From: Campylobacter sp. CCUG 57310
GTDB lineage: Bacteria; Campylobacterota; Campylobacteria; Campylobacterales; Campylobacteraceae
Reading direction: 5' to 3'
Assembly (NCBI RefSeq): GCF_013201975.1
Contig: NZ_CP053845.1
Coordinates: 1,736,001 to 1,800,000, forward strand
DNA: 64,000 bases
Numbering within the stretch: the first letter of the stretch is position 1; each line of letters starts with the position of its first letter. The notes under the pieces are model-generated. The model did no database searches. It was given only the letters and a program-made list of their open reading frames with translations, and was not told the origin of the DNA. The translations under genes were made by a program, and so were the position numbers. Positions 56,563 through 64,000 of this stretch are shown here, piece by piece.

Positions 56563-58440
56563 TTATTTTTTGCTTTTAACTTTGCGGTCAAATGCCTTAT
56601 CAAGATGTATAGGTATGGCTTGATATCCTATGCCTGTTCCTTCAAATTTCATTTGAAGACCAGGCTCGGTAGACCCCCACTTAAACTCAAGCAACTCAGG
56701 AGCAGGTTCTCCTACAGGAACGCCTTTTGACAAGTCAAACTGCATGCCCGCCGTTGCAGAATAAACTAGCAATGAGTCTTTATCGTCATGGTATTCAGTA
56801 AGGCTCGTAACCGCACTAAACCAATCTCCGCCTCTTTGTTTGCCGTATTCCCAAACTTGCTCTATGGTCATTTTGTTTTGATCTATCTTATAAACAACAC
56901 CGCGTGAATACTTCATACTAGCAAGAGCAGGTTGTTCCATGCCGCGGCTATCTCCGTTATCAAAAGCGGCTAGATAAAGGATGTCTTTATTTGTTTTTGA
57001 ATCGATAATAAACGCCGTATGTTGTGTCCAAGTCCAGTCAAATCCGCCTTTTTCGTTTGTGTATCCAGGGCATTTGCTATACTCGTCCTCGCAAACGATT
57101 TTGTTTCCTTTGCTATCGACAGGTTGCAATAGGTATTTTTTAAATTTCTCACCCCAACCTTTGTGAGGGCCGACTATCCATTTGATTTTCTTATCGCGTC
57201 CGATTTTTACCATCGCATTTTGGTGGCGGCTGGAAACTACTATAGAATCATCATTTGGATCATAATCAACGCTATTTACGTGAGCCCAGTTTCTGCCTAT
57301 TCCCGTTCCTGCTATATCCCCAAATTGATTATTTTCATCAAGTTTAGCTAGCTCGTCAGCTCCTATAGTATGTCCGGCTTGAGAAGCATCTACGTTTAAG
57401 CAAACGGCTCCTTGGTCAAGAACCATGATAGCATCGGCTCTATAAGGATCCATGATCTCATAAAGTCTCCAATCGTCTACGACATATCCGTCTTTATCAA
57501 CCTCTACTATCGTATCTCTAACGGTTCTAACGTTTTTGCCGTCAGGGCGTTTTGTGTTAGATGAGCCGACTCTTAATAGGTAGTTGCCGTTTTGTGCGTT
57601 ATTTAAAGAGTGAGAGAAGTCGTTATAAGCAAGCGGAAGCTGGCGATCAAAAATTTGTCTTCCCATCAAATCGTATTTAACATATCTTTGTCCAAAGCCC
57701 CAAGCAAGAGCTCCGTCATTATCTTGCCTAAATCCCATTTGAATACCGGTTCTATAGATATTGCCAAAATCCAAAAGCTTGTCTGAGTCAAAATACCATC
57801 TAACCTCGCCTTTTGTATCTACTATAAATGAATTTGAAGCGTCATTCCACTCCAAAGCGCCGCCCGCAGGGTTATTCCAAACGGCTTGAGAGCTTCTGCC
57901 CGGAGCTTTTCCCGGAACGTTGTTTATAAGATATAATCTATCTGCAAATTCCTTATCGGCTTTTACAACGGTTACTTTTTCAAAAGGAACTCCAGTTTGC
58001 ATAGTAAGTCCTGACGGAGTAAGTCCTATGCCACCTGTCGTTACTTGATACTTTTCGGTAATGGTTTCATCCTTAAAGCCCATGGCTGATTTAGTATAAG
58101 TAACTTCAACCGTATTCTTATAAGACGGATATAGTCCAAAAACCGGGATACCGCCGTAAGTTTTTACCGTTTGGTTATCTACCTTATAGCTGATAGTTTG
58201 ACCTCCCGGTTTTGGAACGATAGTTACTTTAACGTCTGATAAAACATAGCCGCCGTTAGTAATGATAGCTGTTAAAGGTGCATATCCGTAAGGATTCATC
58301 TTAACAACTCCAAGCTTGCCTTGTTGTTGATAATCATTCTTTGGACCGCTTGGACCGCCTATAGCAAGAGAAGAAGTAGTTAAGCCTCCGACTAGTAGCC
58401 CTGCCACAACAATTGATGAAAGTAAATTTCTAGCCTTCAT
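56563..58440 (-). CDS. assT: Arylsulfate sulfotransferase, copy 2
   Basis: 625 residues from the ATG at 58440, chosen because MKARNLLSSIVVAGLLVGGL is a signal peptide and AAGGAGT precedes it; the frame is open for 19 more codons. GRNWAHVNSVDYDPNDDSI, SSRHQNAMVKIGRDKK and DWTWTQHTAFII (about residue 474) match the AssT active site; CEDEYSKC is the disulfide pair. It is clearly the closest relative of copy 1. The promoter carries the GTGT element and lies about 135 bp upstream, so the message has a long leader. Confidence 0.92.
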   Translation of the reverse strand: MKARNLLSSIVVAGLLVGGLTTSSLAIGGPSGPKNDYQQQGKLGVVKMNPYGYAPLTAIITNGGYVLSDVKVTIVPKPGGQTISYKVDNQTVKTYGGIPVFGLYPSYKNTVEVTYTKSAMGFKDETITEKYQVTTGGIGLTPSGLTMQTGVPFEKVTVVKADKEFADRLYLINNVPGKAPGRSSQAVWNNPAGGALEWNDASNSFIVDTKGEVRWYFDSDKLLDFGNIYRTGIQMGFRQDNDGALAWGFGQRYVKYDLMGRQIFDRQLPLAYNDFSHSLNNAQNGNYLLRVGSSNTKRPDGKNVRTVRDTIVEVDKDGYVVDDWRLYEIMDPYRADAIMVLDQGAVCLNVDASQAGHTIGADELAKLDENNQFGDIAGTGIGRNWAHVNSVDYDPNDDSIVVSSRHQNAMVKIGRDKKIKWIVGPHKGWGEKFKKYLLQPVDSKGNKIVCEDEYSKCPGYTNEKGGFDWTWTQHTAFIIDSKTNKDILYLAAFDNGDSRGMEQPALASMKYSRGVVYKIDQNKMTIEQVWEYGKQRGGDWFSAVTSLTEYHDDKDSLLVYSATAGMQFDLSKGVPVGEPAPELLEFKWGSTEPGLQMKFEGTGIGYQAIPIHLDKAFDRKVKSKK

Positions 58441-58573
58441 ACGGACTCCTTTAATTATAGATTTTGTAAATTTTACTTTTAAAGTAAAATTTATCAAACC
58501 TACCTGTCAAGACAGAATACAAGATAGATTCTTTGACTTTTTTAATACTATTTCTTATAAAATTTTATTAGTG

Positions 58574-58610
58574 TAATTTTAAAAAAATTTACTAACATAA
58601 AAATCACACA
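58574..58610 (-). promoter_or_regulatory. assT-2 promoter with shared GTGT-repeat element
   Basis: On the minus strand: TGTGTGATTTTTATGTTAG (58592–58610), exactly 10 bp, then TAAAATTA (58574–58581). The same order and spacing occurs before assT-3 and dsbA. TAAAAT would be the −10; the element overlaps the −35 zone. Confidence 0.7.
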
Positions 58611-59056
58611 AATATTAAAATATCTTTAAATAATTTTACATAATATAAACTTCTTATAAAATTTAAATTTGCGAACAGTTATTAAAATTTGAACTGAATT
58701 TTATCATTAAAATATCACTAAAATACCTAATTATAAATTAATGCAACAAAATATCTAAAAAATAATCAAGCTAATAAAATTATATAAATTTAAATGCTGC
58801 TAAATAATAGTTGCGGCTTTATCAGCAGATACGGATCTTAAATTTGAAAACAAATTTATATTATTTTTTCCTTAAAAAACTTTTGTTTATATGATTATAA
58901 CTACCGGTAGATTATATAAATTTTAGATATATAGTCATAAAATTAAATTAAAAAATAAATTTTATATATATTAAAGATTATAAAATTTCAGTTATGAGAA
59001 AAGTGTTGATTGATCCAAATATATAGGTTTTACTTTAAGTCGCTTATTAAGTTAAA

Positions 59057-59092
59057 TTTTACTCGAATTACAAAACTATAATCCGAGTAAAA
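59057..59092 (-). terminator. Terminator after assT-3
   Basis: TTTTACTCG (59057–59065) pairs with CGAGTAAAA (59084–59092). It lies directly after the assT-3 stop on the minus strand with Ts following. Confidence 0.5.
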
Positions 59093-59095
59093 ATT

Positions 59096-60898
59096 TTATT
59101 TAAAAGCTTTTTGCAGATCGATAGGAAGCGCTCGGTAGCCTATAGTGGCAGCACCCATCTCGGTAAATTTAATCTCCACTTTAACATCCTGAGTACCATA
59201 TTTTACTTCATTTAAAATAGGTTCGGTTTTACCCATTTTAAGAAGTTGTTTAGCTAGACCTGCAACAGCAGAGTAGATAAACATCGAATCATACTGCGGC
59301 TGATACTCCACAACAGAAGTTATAGGGCTATACCAGTCAAATCCGCGCTCTTTACCGTATTGCCAAACCTGCTTAACAGTCATATTTTTCTCGTCTATTT
59401 CATATTCAACGGCACGACTGTATTTTTCGGTGGCAAATGCAGGCTGTTCATTATGCCTAGCATCACCATTATCAAATACGCTTAGCATAAATTTTTCAGG
59501 CTTACTCTTTTCGTTTATTTTATAAGCAGTATGAGAAGTCCAAGAGAAGTCAAAATCGGTATTTTCGCATCTTCCATTATCATCACAATCAAGAGCTTTG
59601 CCGTTCTTATCAACAGGAGTTAATAACTTTTTGGCTAGTTTTTCATTCCAACCATTTTTTGAAGCAAGTATCCACTTGACCTCTTTATCTCTACCTATTT
59701 TTACGACAGCACTTTGATGACGGATAGAAAGGATGATACTATCGTCTGTAGCATCATAATTTACTGAATTTATATGAGCCCAATTTCTACCTATACCAAC
59801 TCCTGGTATATCTCCCCAAGGGGCATTCGGATCTTCAAGTTCTTCTTTATTTGTAGTTGTTCCGGCTTTATCTGCATCAACATTTAAACATACCGCACCC
59901 TGATCAAGCGCCAAGATACCCACATCTCTATAAGGATCTAAGATCTCATAAATTTTCCATTCATCTATAACTTTTCCGTCCTGATCAAGTTCTATGATAA
60001 CATCACGAACAGATCGGACATTTTTGCCATCTGCTCTTTTTTGATTAGCACTTGCGACCCGCATTAGATATGTGCCTTTTGCGGTTTGCTCTATATGGTG
60101 AGAGAAATCTATATAAGAATTTGGCAATACTCTATCAAATACTATCCGCCCCATTAGATCGATTTTAATATATCTTTGCCCCATGCCAAAAAGCATATAA
60201 CCGTCTTTGGTTTGCTGAAAGCCCATAATATTACCCTTGCGGTATAAATTATCCGGATCGCGTATAACGTCAGACTTCATGTACCATCTTATATCGCCAT
60301 TTGTATCTATAATCCAGTTCATGGCTTCAAGATCCCAAGGTAAAGCACCTCCTTCAGGGTAATTCCATAATGTTTGTCCTGCATTTGGTAACGAATTTCT
60401 AATCAGGTGATTTATAAGATAGAGTCTATCTTTAAATTTCTCATCCATTTTTACAATATTTGCTTTTGGCAAAGAAGTCTGCTGTCCCGTGCCGCTTGTA
60501 TTCATAAATATAGCAGGAGCGTGAATTTTATATGTTTCGCTCATAGCTTCGCCATTTCTTTTGTAGCTAACTTCAACGTTATTTACATGATCAGCATATA
60601 GTCCCCAAACAGGAATACCTCCGTGCGTTAAAACATCCTTGTCTGATACTGAATATTTTATATCTATACCTTTTTCACCCTTTCCTTTTACGACAACTTC
60701 GACATCCTTTAAGTTGTACCCGCCGTTATAAATGATAGCAGTAAGAGGAGCCATTTTATAAGGGTTCACAAGAACCGCACCAAGCTTTCCCGGTGCCTTA
60801 TAGCTAACAGGACCGCTAGGTCCACCTAATGCAAGAGCATTTGTCACTATAAGCAAGCTTGCAACTATTGCTGATGAAATCAAATATTTTGTTTTCAT
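59096..60898 (-). CDS. assT: Arylsulfate sulfotransferase, copy 3 (divergent)
   Basis: 600 residues with a signal peptide (MKTKYLISSAIVASLLIVTN). The active-site landmarks are kept: GRNWAHINSVNYDATDDSI, SIRHQSAVVKIGRDKE and FSWTSHTAYKI (about residue 453). The disulfide loop differs: CDDNGRC is C-x5-C and the following C-P-G-Y of the other copies is missing. It is thus the most distant of the three and may accept other substrates. It is divergent from dsbA with a 242-bp shared control region. Confidence 0.9.
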   Translation of the reverse strand: MKTKYLISSAIVASLLIVTNALALGGPSGPVSYKAPGKLGAVLVNPYKMAPLTAIIYNGGYNLKDVEVVVKGKGEKGIDIKYSVSDKDVLTHGGIPVWGLYADHVNNVEVSYKRNGEAMSETYKIHAPAIFMNTSGTGQQTSLPKANIVKMDEKFKDRLYLINHLIRNSLPNAGQTLWNYPEGGALPWDLEAMNWIIDTNGDIRWYMKSDVIRDPDNLYRKGNIMGFQQTKDGYMLFGMGQRYIKIDLMGRIVFDRVLPNSYIDFSHHIEQTAKGTYLMRVASANQKRADGKNVRSVRDVIIELDQDGKVIDEWKIYEILDPYRDVGILALDQGAVCLNVDADKAGTTTNKEELEDPNAPWGDIPGVGIGRNWAHINSVNYDATDDSIILSIRHQSAVVKIGRDKEVKWILASKNGWNEKLAKKLLTPVDKNGKALDCDDNGRCENTDFDFSWTSHTAYKINEKSKPEKFMLSVFDNGDARHNEQPAFATEKYSRAVEYEIDEKNMTVKQVWQYGKERGFDWYSPITSVVEYQPQYDSMFIYSAVAGLAKQLLKMGKTEPILNEVKYGTQDVKVEIKFTEMGAATIGYRALPIDLQKAFK

Positions 60899-60947
60899 AA
60901 TCGCCTCCTTGGTTGGTAAATCTACATATGCATTTTACTACTATATA

Positions 60948-60984
60948 TAATTTTAGCAAATACTACTAACACAAAAACCACACG
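60948..60984 (-). promoter_or_regulatory. assT-3 promoter with shared GTGT-repeat element
   Basis: On the minus strand: CGTGTGGTTTTTGTGTTAG (60966–60984), 10 bp, then TAAAATTA (60948–60955). It is the best copy of the direct repeat, GTGT-N7-GTGT. Confidence 0.7.
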
Positions 60985-61073
60985 AGAGTTAAATTTATCT
61001 TAAAATAAATTTAGAATTATTATTTAATTTATTATATTAATATTTACGGTAAAATTTATCTTAAATTTATTTT

Positions 61074-61110
61074 CGTGTTATTTTTGTGGAAGTTCAGTTG
61101 TATAAAATTA
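61074..61110 (+). promoter_or_regulatory. dsbA promoter with shared GTGT-repeat element
   Basis: On the plus strand: CGTGTTATTTTTGTGGAAG (61074–61092), 10 bp, then TAAAATTA (61103–61110), 30 bp before the dsbA start. Confidence 0.7.
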
Positions 61111-61140
61111 CGATATCAAATTTATTCCAAAGGAGTTTAG

Positions 61141-61800
61141 ATGAAATCTCTACTTACAAAAACAACTAAAATTTTAGCTGCAGTTGCGCTTTTGGGCGCC
61201 GTAAGTGCTAACGCTTTTACAGAAGGTAAGGATTATATGGTTCTTGAAAAACCTCTAAGCGTAGAGAAAGGAACTCTAACTAAAGTTTTTAGCTACGCTT
61301 GCCCGTTTTGCTACAAATACGATAAAAGCGTAACTCCGAAAGTAGTTGAAAAAGTATCCGGCCTAAAATACGTGCCGTATCACTTAAAAACCAAGGCCGA
61401 ATACGGAGAGGCTGCGAGCAAAGTTCTTGCCGTTTTGGTGGTTAAAGACCAAGAAAAAGGAGTAAATTTACTTGATGATAACTCAATGTTCAAAAAAGCG
61501 AAATTTGCCTACTACAAAGCATATCACGATAAAAAAGAGAGATGGAACGACGGCAAAAATCCCGAAGCCTTCATAAAAACAGGGCTTGATGCTGCCGGAA
61601 TGAGCATGGATGAATACAACAAAGAGCTTGAGAATCCAAAAGTAATCGAACTTCTTAAAAAATGGGACGAGTCTTACGAAGTGGCTAAAATTCAAGGCGT
61701 TCCAGCGTTTGTAGTAGACGGCAAATACCTTATCTACACAAGCACCATCACTTCGGTAGACGGCTTTGCCAAGCTTATAGAAGAGTTGCTTAAAAAATAG
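61141..61800 (+). CDS. dsbA: DsbA-type thiol:disulfide oxidoreductase
   Basis: 219 residues with a signal peptide (KTTKILAAVALLGAVSANAF) and the redox motif YACPFCYKYDK (C-P-F-C). The cis-proline lies in KIQGVPAFVVDGKYLI near residue 185. It oxidises cysteine pairs of exported proteins. Its neighbours are DsbI, which re-oxidises it, and three AssT genes, at least two of which carry the C-x6-C pair, so it probably plays the DsbL role for them. AAAGGAG ribosome site. Confidence 0.93.
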   Translation: MKSLLTKTTKILAAVALLGAVSANAFTEGKDYMVLEKPLSVEKGTLTKVFSYACPFCYKYDKSVTPKVVEKVSGLKYVPYHLKTKAEYGEAASKVLAVLVVKDQEKGVNLLDDNSMFKKAKFAYYKAYHDKKERWNDGKNPEAFIKTGLDAAGMSMDEYNKELENPKVIELLKKWDESYEVAKIQGVPAFVVDGKYLIYTSTITSVDGFAKLIEELLKK

Positions 61801-61809
61801 GCTTTCAAG

Positions 61810-62439
61810 ATGAATATAGTAAATAAAATTTCAGCTTGGCAGGATACTAGATTTCCTTGGCTGCTGATGGCTTTTGCGAGCATTGCGCTGGTTTTGCTGG
61901 CGCACTCGCTCTTTCAAAAGTACGTCTATATGCCACCTTGCGAACAGTGCGTATATATAAGATTTGCTTTTTTATGTATGGCATTTGGCGGTTTGATAGC
62001 GGCTATCAATCCTAAAAATTTAGTTCTTGCGTTTATAGGATATGTGTTTGCGTTTTGGGGAGCGATCCAAGGGATAATGTATAGCGTTAAGCTAGCCAAA
62101 ATTCACACTGCGGTTCATAGCGACGATCCTTTTGGAGTTCAAGGATGCTCAACGGATCCTGTATATCCGTTTAACCTGCCGCTTCACAAATGGGCGCCTG
62201 ACTGGTTTTTGCCTACGGGAGATTGCGGATATGATAACCCTATAGTTCCTGACGGAGTGGAATTAAGCGGATTACAAAAATACCTTGTAGACTTATATCA
62301 AGACGGCTGGTATCTAATCCCTTCAAAGCACTTCATGTCAATGGCGGACTGCACGCTTCTTGGCTTTGGTCTATGCTTTATAATCCTGCTTGCAATGGCG
62401 GTATCTAAAGTCATAACCTTAGTTAAAAACCCTAAATAA
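61810..62439 (+). CDS. dsbI: DsbI/DsbB-type disulfide bond formation membrane protein
   Basis: 209 residues. Membrane segments include [19 protein letters not shown] and [19 protein letters not shown]; the first periplasmic redox pair is [16 protein letters not shown]. The second loop has [11 protein letters not shown] and GDCGYDNP. DsbI re-oxidises DsbA and passes electrons to quinone. It starts 9 bp after dsbA, so the pair is one operon ended by the terminator that follows. Confidence 0.92.
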   Translation: MNIVNKISAWQDTRFPWLLMAFASIALVLLAHSLFQKYVYMPPCEQCVYIRFAFLCMAFGGLIAAINPKNLVLAFIGYVFAFWGAIQGIMYSVKLAKIHTAVHSDDPFGVQGCSTDPVYPFNLPLHKWAPDWFLPTGDCGYDNPIVPDGVELSGLQKYLVDLYQDGWYLIPSKHFMSMADCTLLGFGLCFIILLAMAVSKVITLVKNPK

Positions 62440-62445
62440 TCTAAT

Positions 62446-62472
62446 AAAAGGTCTGATTTTTCAGACCTTTTT
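62446..62472 (+). terminator. Terminator after dsbI
   Basis: AAAAGGTCTGA (62446–62456) pairs with TCAGACCTTTT (62461–62471), with a 4-base loop and Ts after, 6 bp past the stop. A strong rho-independent form. Confidence 0.85.
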
Positions 62473-62506
62473 AGATATACTGCTTGCCTAAACAAGGAGT
62501 AGTCCG

Positions 62507-64000
62507 GTGGGTATTGATATATTCAACAAATACAACTTCAAAATTTATATCATCATAATCCTATCCAGCCTGTTTGTGATACTTCTTGGCGCAAACGTAT
62601 ATAAAAACGCCAAACACCACATCGCAACCCTTTCAAATACAAACAAAATAGCCACTAGCGAAAACATCGTGCAGATATTTCAAATTTGGCTTGACGAGAG
62701 GATAAATTCTCTTGTGAAAGCCTCTAAGCTTATACAAAATGCCGATATATTAGACGATGAAGAGCGTATTAAGAAATTTACGCAAGCCTTTTTGGGCGAT
62801 TTGGGTGAATTTGATCTGGTTCAGCTTTTAAAAGACGACGGAGAGATCTACATAAACGGCGAGAAATTTCCAAAAAGCCCCAAAGAGATAAATTCCAGAC
62901 TAAGCCTTATCTGGTATCTGGAAACAAAAAATAGCAACAAACCTACGGTAAATTTCATGCCCGAGCATACGATTTTAGAGCAAGAGACTTTAAATTTATG
63001 CGTACCAAACTACAAAAACGGTAAATTTGCAGCGGTTTTATGCGGAGTAGTAAAAGTAAAAAGCATATTTGACAACATAAGCAACTTCAAGCTTCCTCCC
63101 AACTCATACTCCTTTATCGTAACGCACAGCGGCGAAATTTTAACAAAGATGAAAGATGAAAAGTTCAAAACGCAAATTGAGGATAAATTTCAAGAGCTGT
63201 TTTTAAAAGATGAGGACATAAGCAGCATAGTTGTGGATTCAAATTTCATATCCATAGCGGAAATTCCCTCGCTTAATTGGTTCATAGGCGCAGGCACGGA
63301 CAACGCAAAAGAGACAAAAGAGCTGCTTGGAGCAACGACCAAAAACGCACTTACGTTACTTTTTGCGTTTATCGCTCTTGCTTTTATCGCAAACTCGCTT
63401 CATAACTTTATGTATGCCAAAATCAAAAAGCGTCAGGATGAATACGAAGCCATTCTTGCGCACAAAGCCAAGATGAGCGAAGCGGGTGAGCTCATAAGCG
63501 GGATAAATCATCAGTTCATTCAACCGGTAAATTCGCTAAATTTGGCTATATCAACATTGCTTATGCTAAAGCGAGAAGGCAATCTTGACGAGCAGATGCT
63601 GCAAAACATACTTGAAAAAGGTCAAAAGTCCATATTGCTACTAAGCAATACGATAGATATCTTTAGAAATTTTTACAAAACAAGCGAAAATATAAGAGAA
63701 TTTAGCGTTAAACAAAGCATTAAAAATCTCTTAACTCTTATGCACACCGAGCTTACAAGAGCCAATGTACATGTGATTTTAAGCGAATTTGAAGATAAAA
63801 AAGTAAATCAGATAGAAAATATAATCCAGCAAATTTTACTTATCTTAATCCACAATGCAAAAGACGCTTTGGTGGATAAATTTAAAGATGATATCAAGTC
63901 AAGAAGAGTGCAAATAGATGTAAAATTCGATGAAAACAGGTGCTATATAGAGGTCATCGAATTTGGAAGCGGAGTGAGCGAAGCGATGAGCCGCAAGATA
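62507..64000 (+). CDS. Membrane sensor histidine kinase (partial, runs past window end)
   Basis: Open frame of 498 codons from a GTG at 62507 with AAGGAG 7 bp before. Two membrane segments (IYIIIILSSLFVILLGANVY, about 13–32; TLLFAFIALAFIANSL, about 279–294) bracket a 245-residue sensor region with a beta-type end (YSFIVTHSGEILTKMKDEKF), likely a dCache-type domain. The phospho-acceptor block is GELISGINHQFIQPVNSLNL (about 327–346), of the H-x-x-x-Q-P kind. The N-box is ILIHNAKDALVD and the G-box begins EFGSGVSEAM near the edge. The catalytic tail and any response regulator are beyond 64000. Signal unknown. Confidence 0.85.
   Translation, partial: MGIDIFNKYNFKIYIIIILSSLFVILLGANVYKNAKHHIATLSNTNKIATSENIVQIFQIWLDERINSLVKASKLIQNADILDDEERIKKFTQAFLGDLGEFDLVQLLKDDGEIYINGEKFPKSPKEINSRLSLIWYLETKNSNKPTVNFMPEHTILEQETLNLCVPNYKNGKFAAVLCGVVKVKSIFDNISNFKLPPNSYSFIVTHSGEILTKMKDEKFKTQIEDKFQELFLKDEDISSIVVDSNFISIAEIPSLNWFIGAGTDNAKETKELLGATTKNALTLLFAFIALAFIANSLHNFMYAKIKKRQDEYEAILAHKAKMSEAGELISGINHQFIQPVNSLNLAISTLLMLKREGNLDEQMLQNILEKGQKSILLLSNTIDIFRNFYKTSENIREFSVKQSIKNLLTLMHTELTRANVHVILSEFEDKKVNQIENIIQQILLILIHNAKDALVDKFKDDIKSRRVQIDVKFDENRCYIEVIEFGSGVSEAMSRKI

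Larger units (their letters stand above)
58441..59095. other. Intergenic region between assT-2 and assT-3
   Basis: 655 bp. It holds the assT-2 leader and promoter element (58574–58610), a 10-bp palindrome CTACCGGTAG (58901–58910) and the assT-3 terminator (59057–59092). The rest is very AT-rich with no coding frame I can support. Confidence 0.6.

Noticed and set aside
58843-58855. TTTGAAAACAAAT, a 13-bp match to the endonuclease inversion arms
   Set aside because: The match stops after 13 bases, has no partner arm nearby and the motif is simple AT-rich sequence, so chance is likely.
1-64000. CRISPR arrays, insertion sequences or prophage
   Set aside because: No regularly spaced repeats, transposase, integrase or phage structural genes were seen in any frame.

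Overview
The window is chromosomal DNA from an AT-rich epsilonproteobacterium, most probably a Campylobacter species. The evidence is the set of close-packed operons whose content and order I recognise from Campylobacter chromosomes: cheV–lpxH-like–argC–greA–lpxB; surE–tcdA; carB–mreC–mreB–clpX–lpxA–fabZ; mqnP through moaA–queE–queD–rsmE–rpmE–rsmI–rlmB–hom–trxA–trxB; and assT beside dsbA–dsbI. I cannot fix the species. No tRNA, rRNA, CRISPR array, transposase or phage gene was seen.

Layout. 1–7300: chemotaxis, arginine, lipid A and tRNA-modification genes, with a partial duplication of tcdA around an extra membrane-protein gene. 7500–12630: a MerR regulator, a three-domain phospholipid acyltransferase fusion and an amidohydrolase. 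12880–14920: glutamate dehydrogenase and a short Sua5-like protein. 15003–17550: a DpnII-type restriction-modification locus whose endonuclease gene is broken by an internal inversion. 17626–25176: carB, cell-shape genes, clpX, lpxA, fabZ. 25299–28582: queH, miaA and an FAD oxidoreductase. 28677–42558: a long run of plus-strand housekeeping genes (menaquinone, molybdopterin, queuosine, rRNA methylation, threonine/methionine branch, thioredoxin). 42918–48227: an M16 peptidase, dapB, a nonsense-interrupted DUF2314 gene and purF. 48403–50298: an AT-rich Fic gene with a gene-poor flank. 50299–54343: DUF2393 pair, hisIE, SPFH protein, ilvE. 54613–64000: three arylsulfate sulfotransferase genes facing away from dsbA–dsbI, followed by a sensor kinase cut by the window end.

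How genes work together. queH, queE and queD all serve queuosine synthesis. lpxH-like, lpxB, lpxA and fabZ serve lipid A and fatty acid synthesis. The three sulfotransferases are periplasmic, at least two keep the cysteine pair the family oxidises, and the neighbouring DsbA/DsbI pair is the expected oxidant. Two of the three assT genes and dsbA share one promoter architecture at identical spacing, which points to one regulator.

The most unusual points are: (1) a DpnII-family endonuclease gene split by a 308-bp inversion exactly between 16-bp perfect inverted repeats; reversing it on paper rebuilds the protein apart from one missing base in an A-rich tract; (2) the shared GTGT-direct-repeat promoter element of assT-2, assT-3 and dsbA; (3) a 247-bp direct repeat of the tcdA 3' end flanking a DUF2628 gene; (4) a DUF2314 gene with TGA where the family has Trp.
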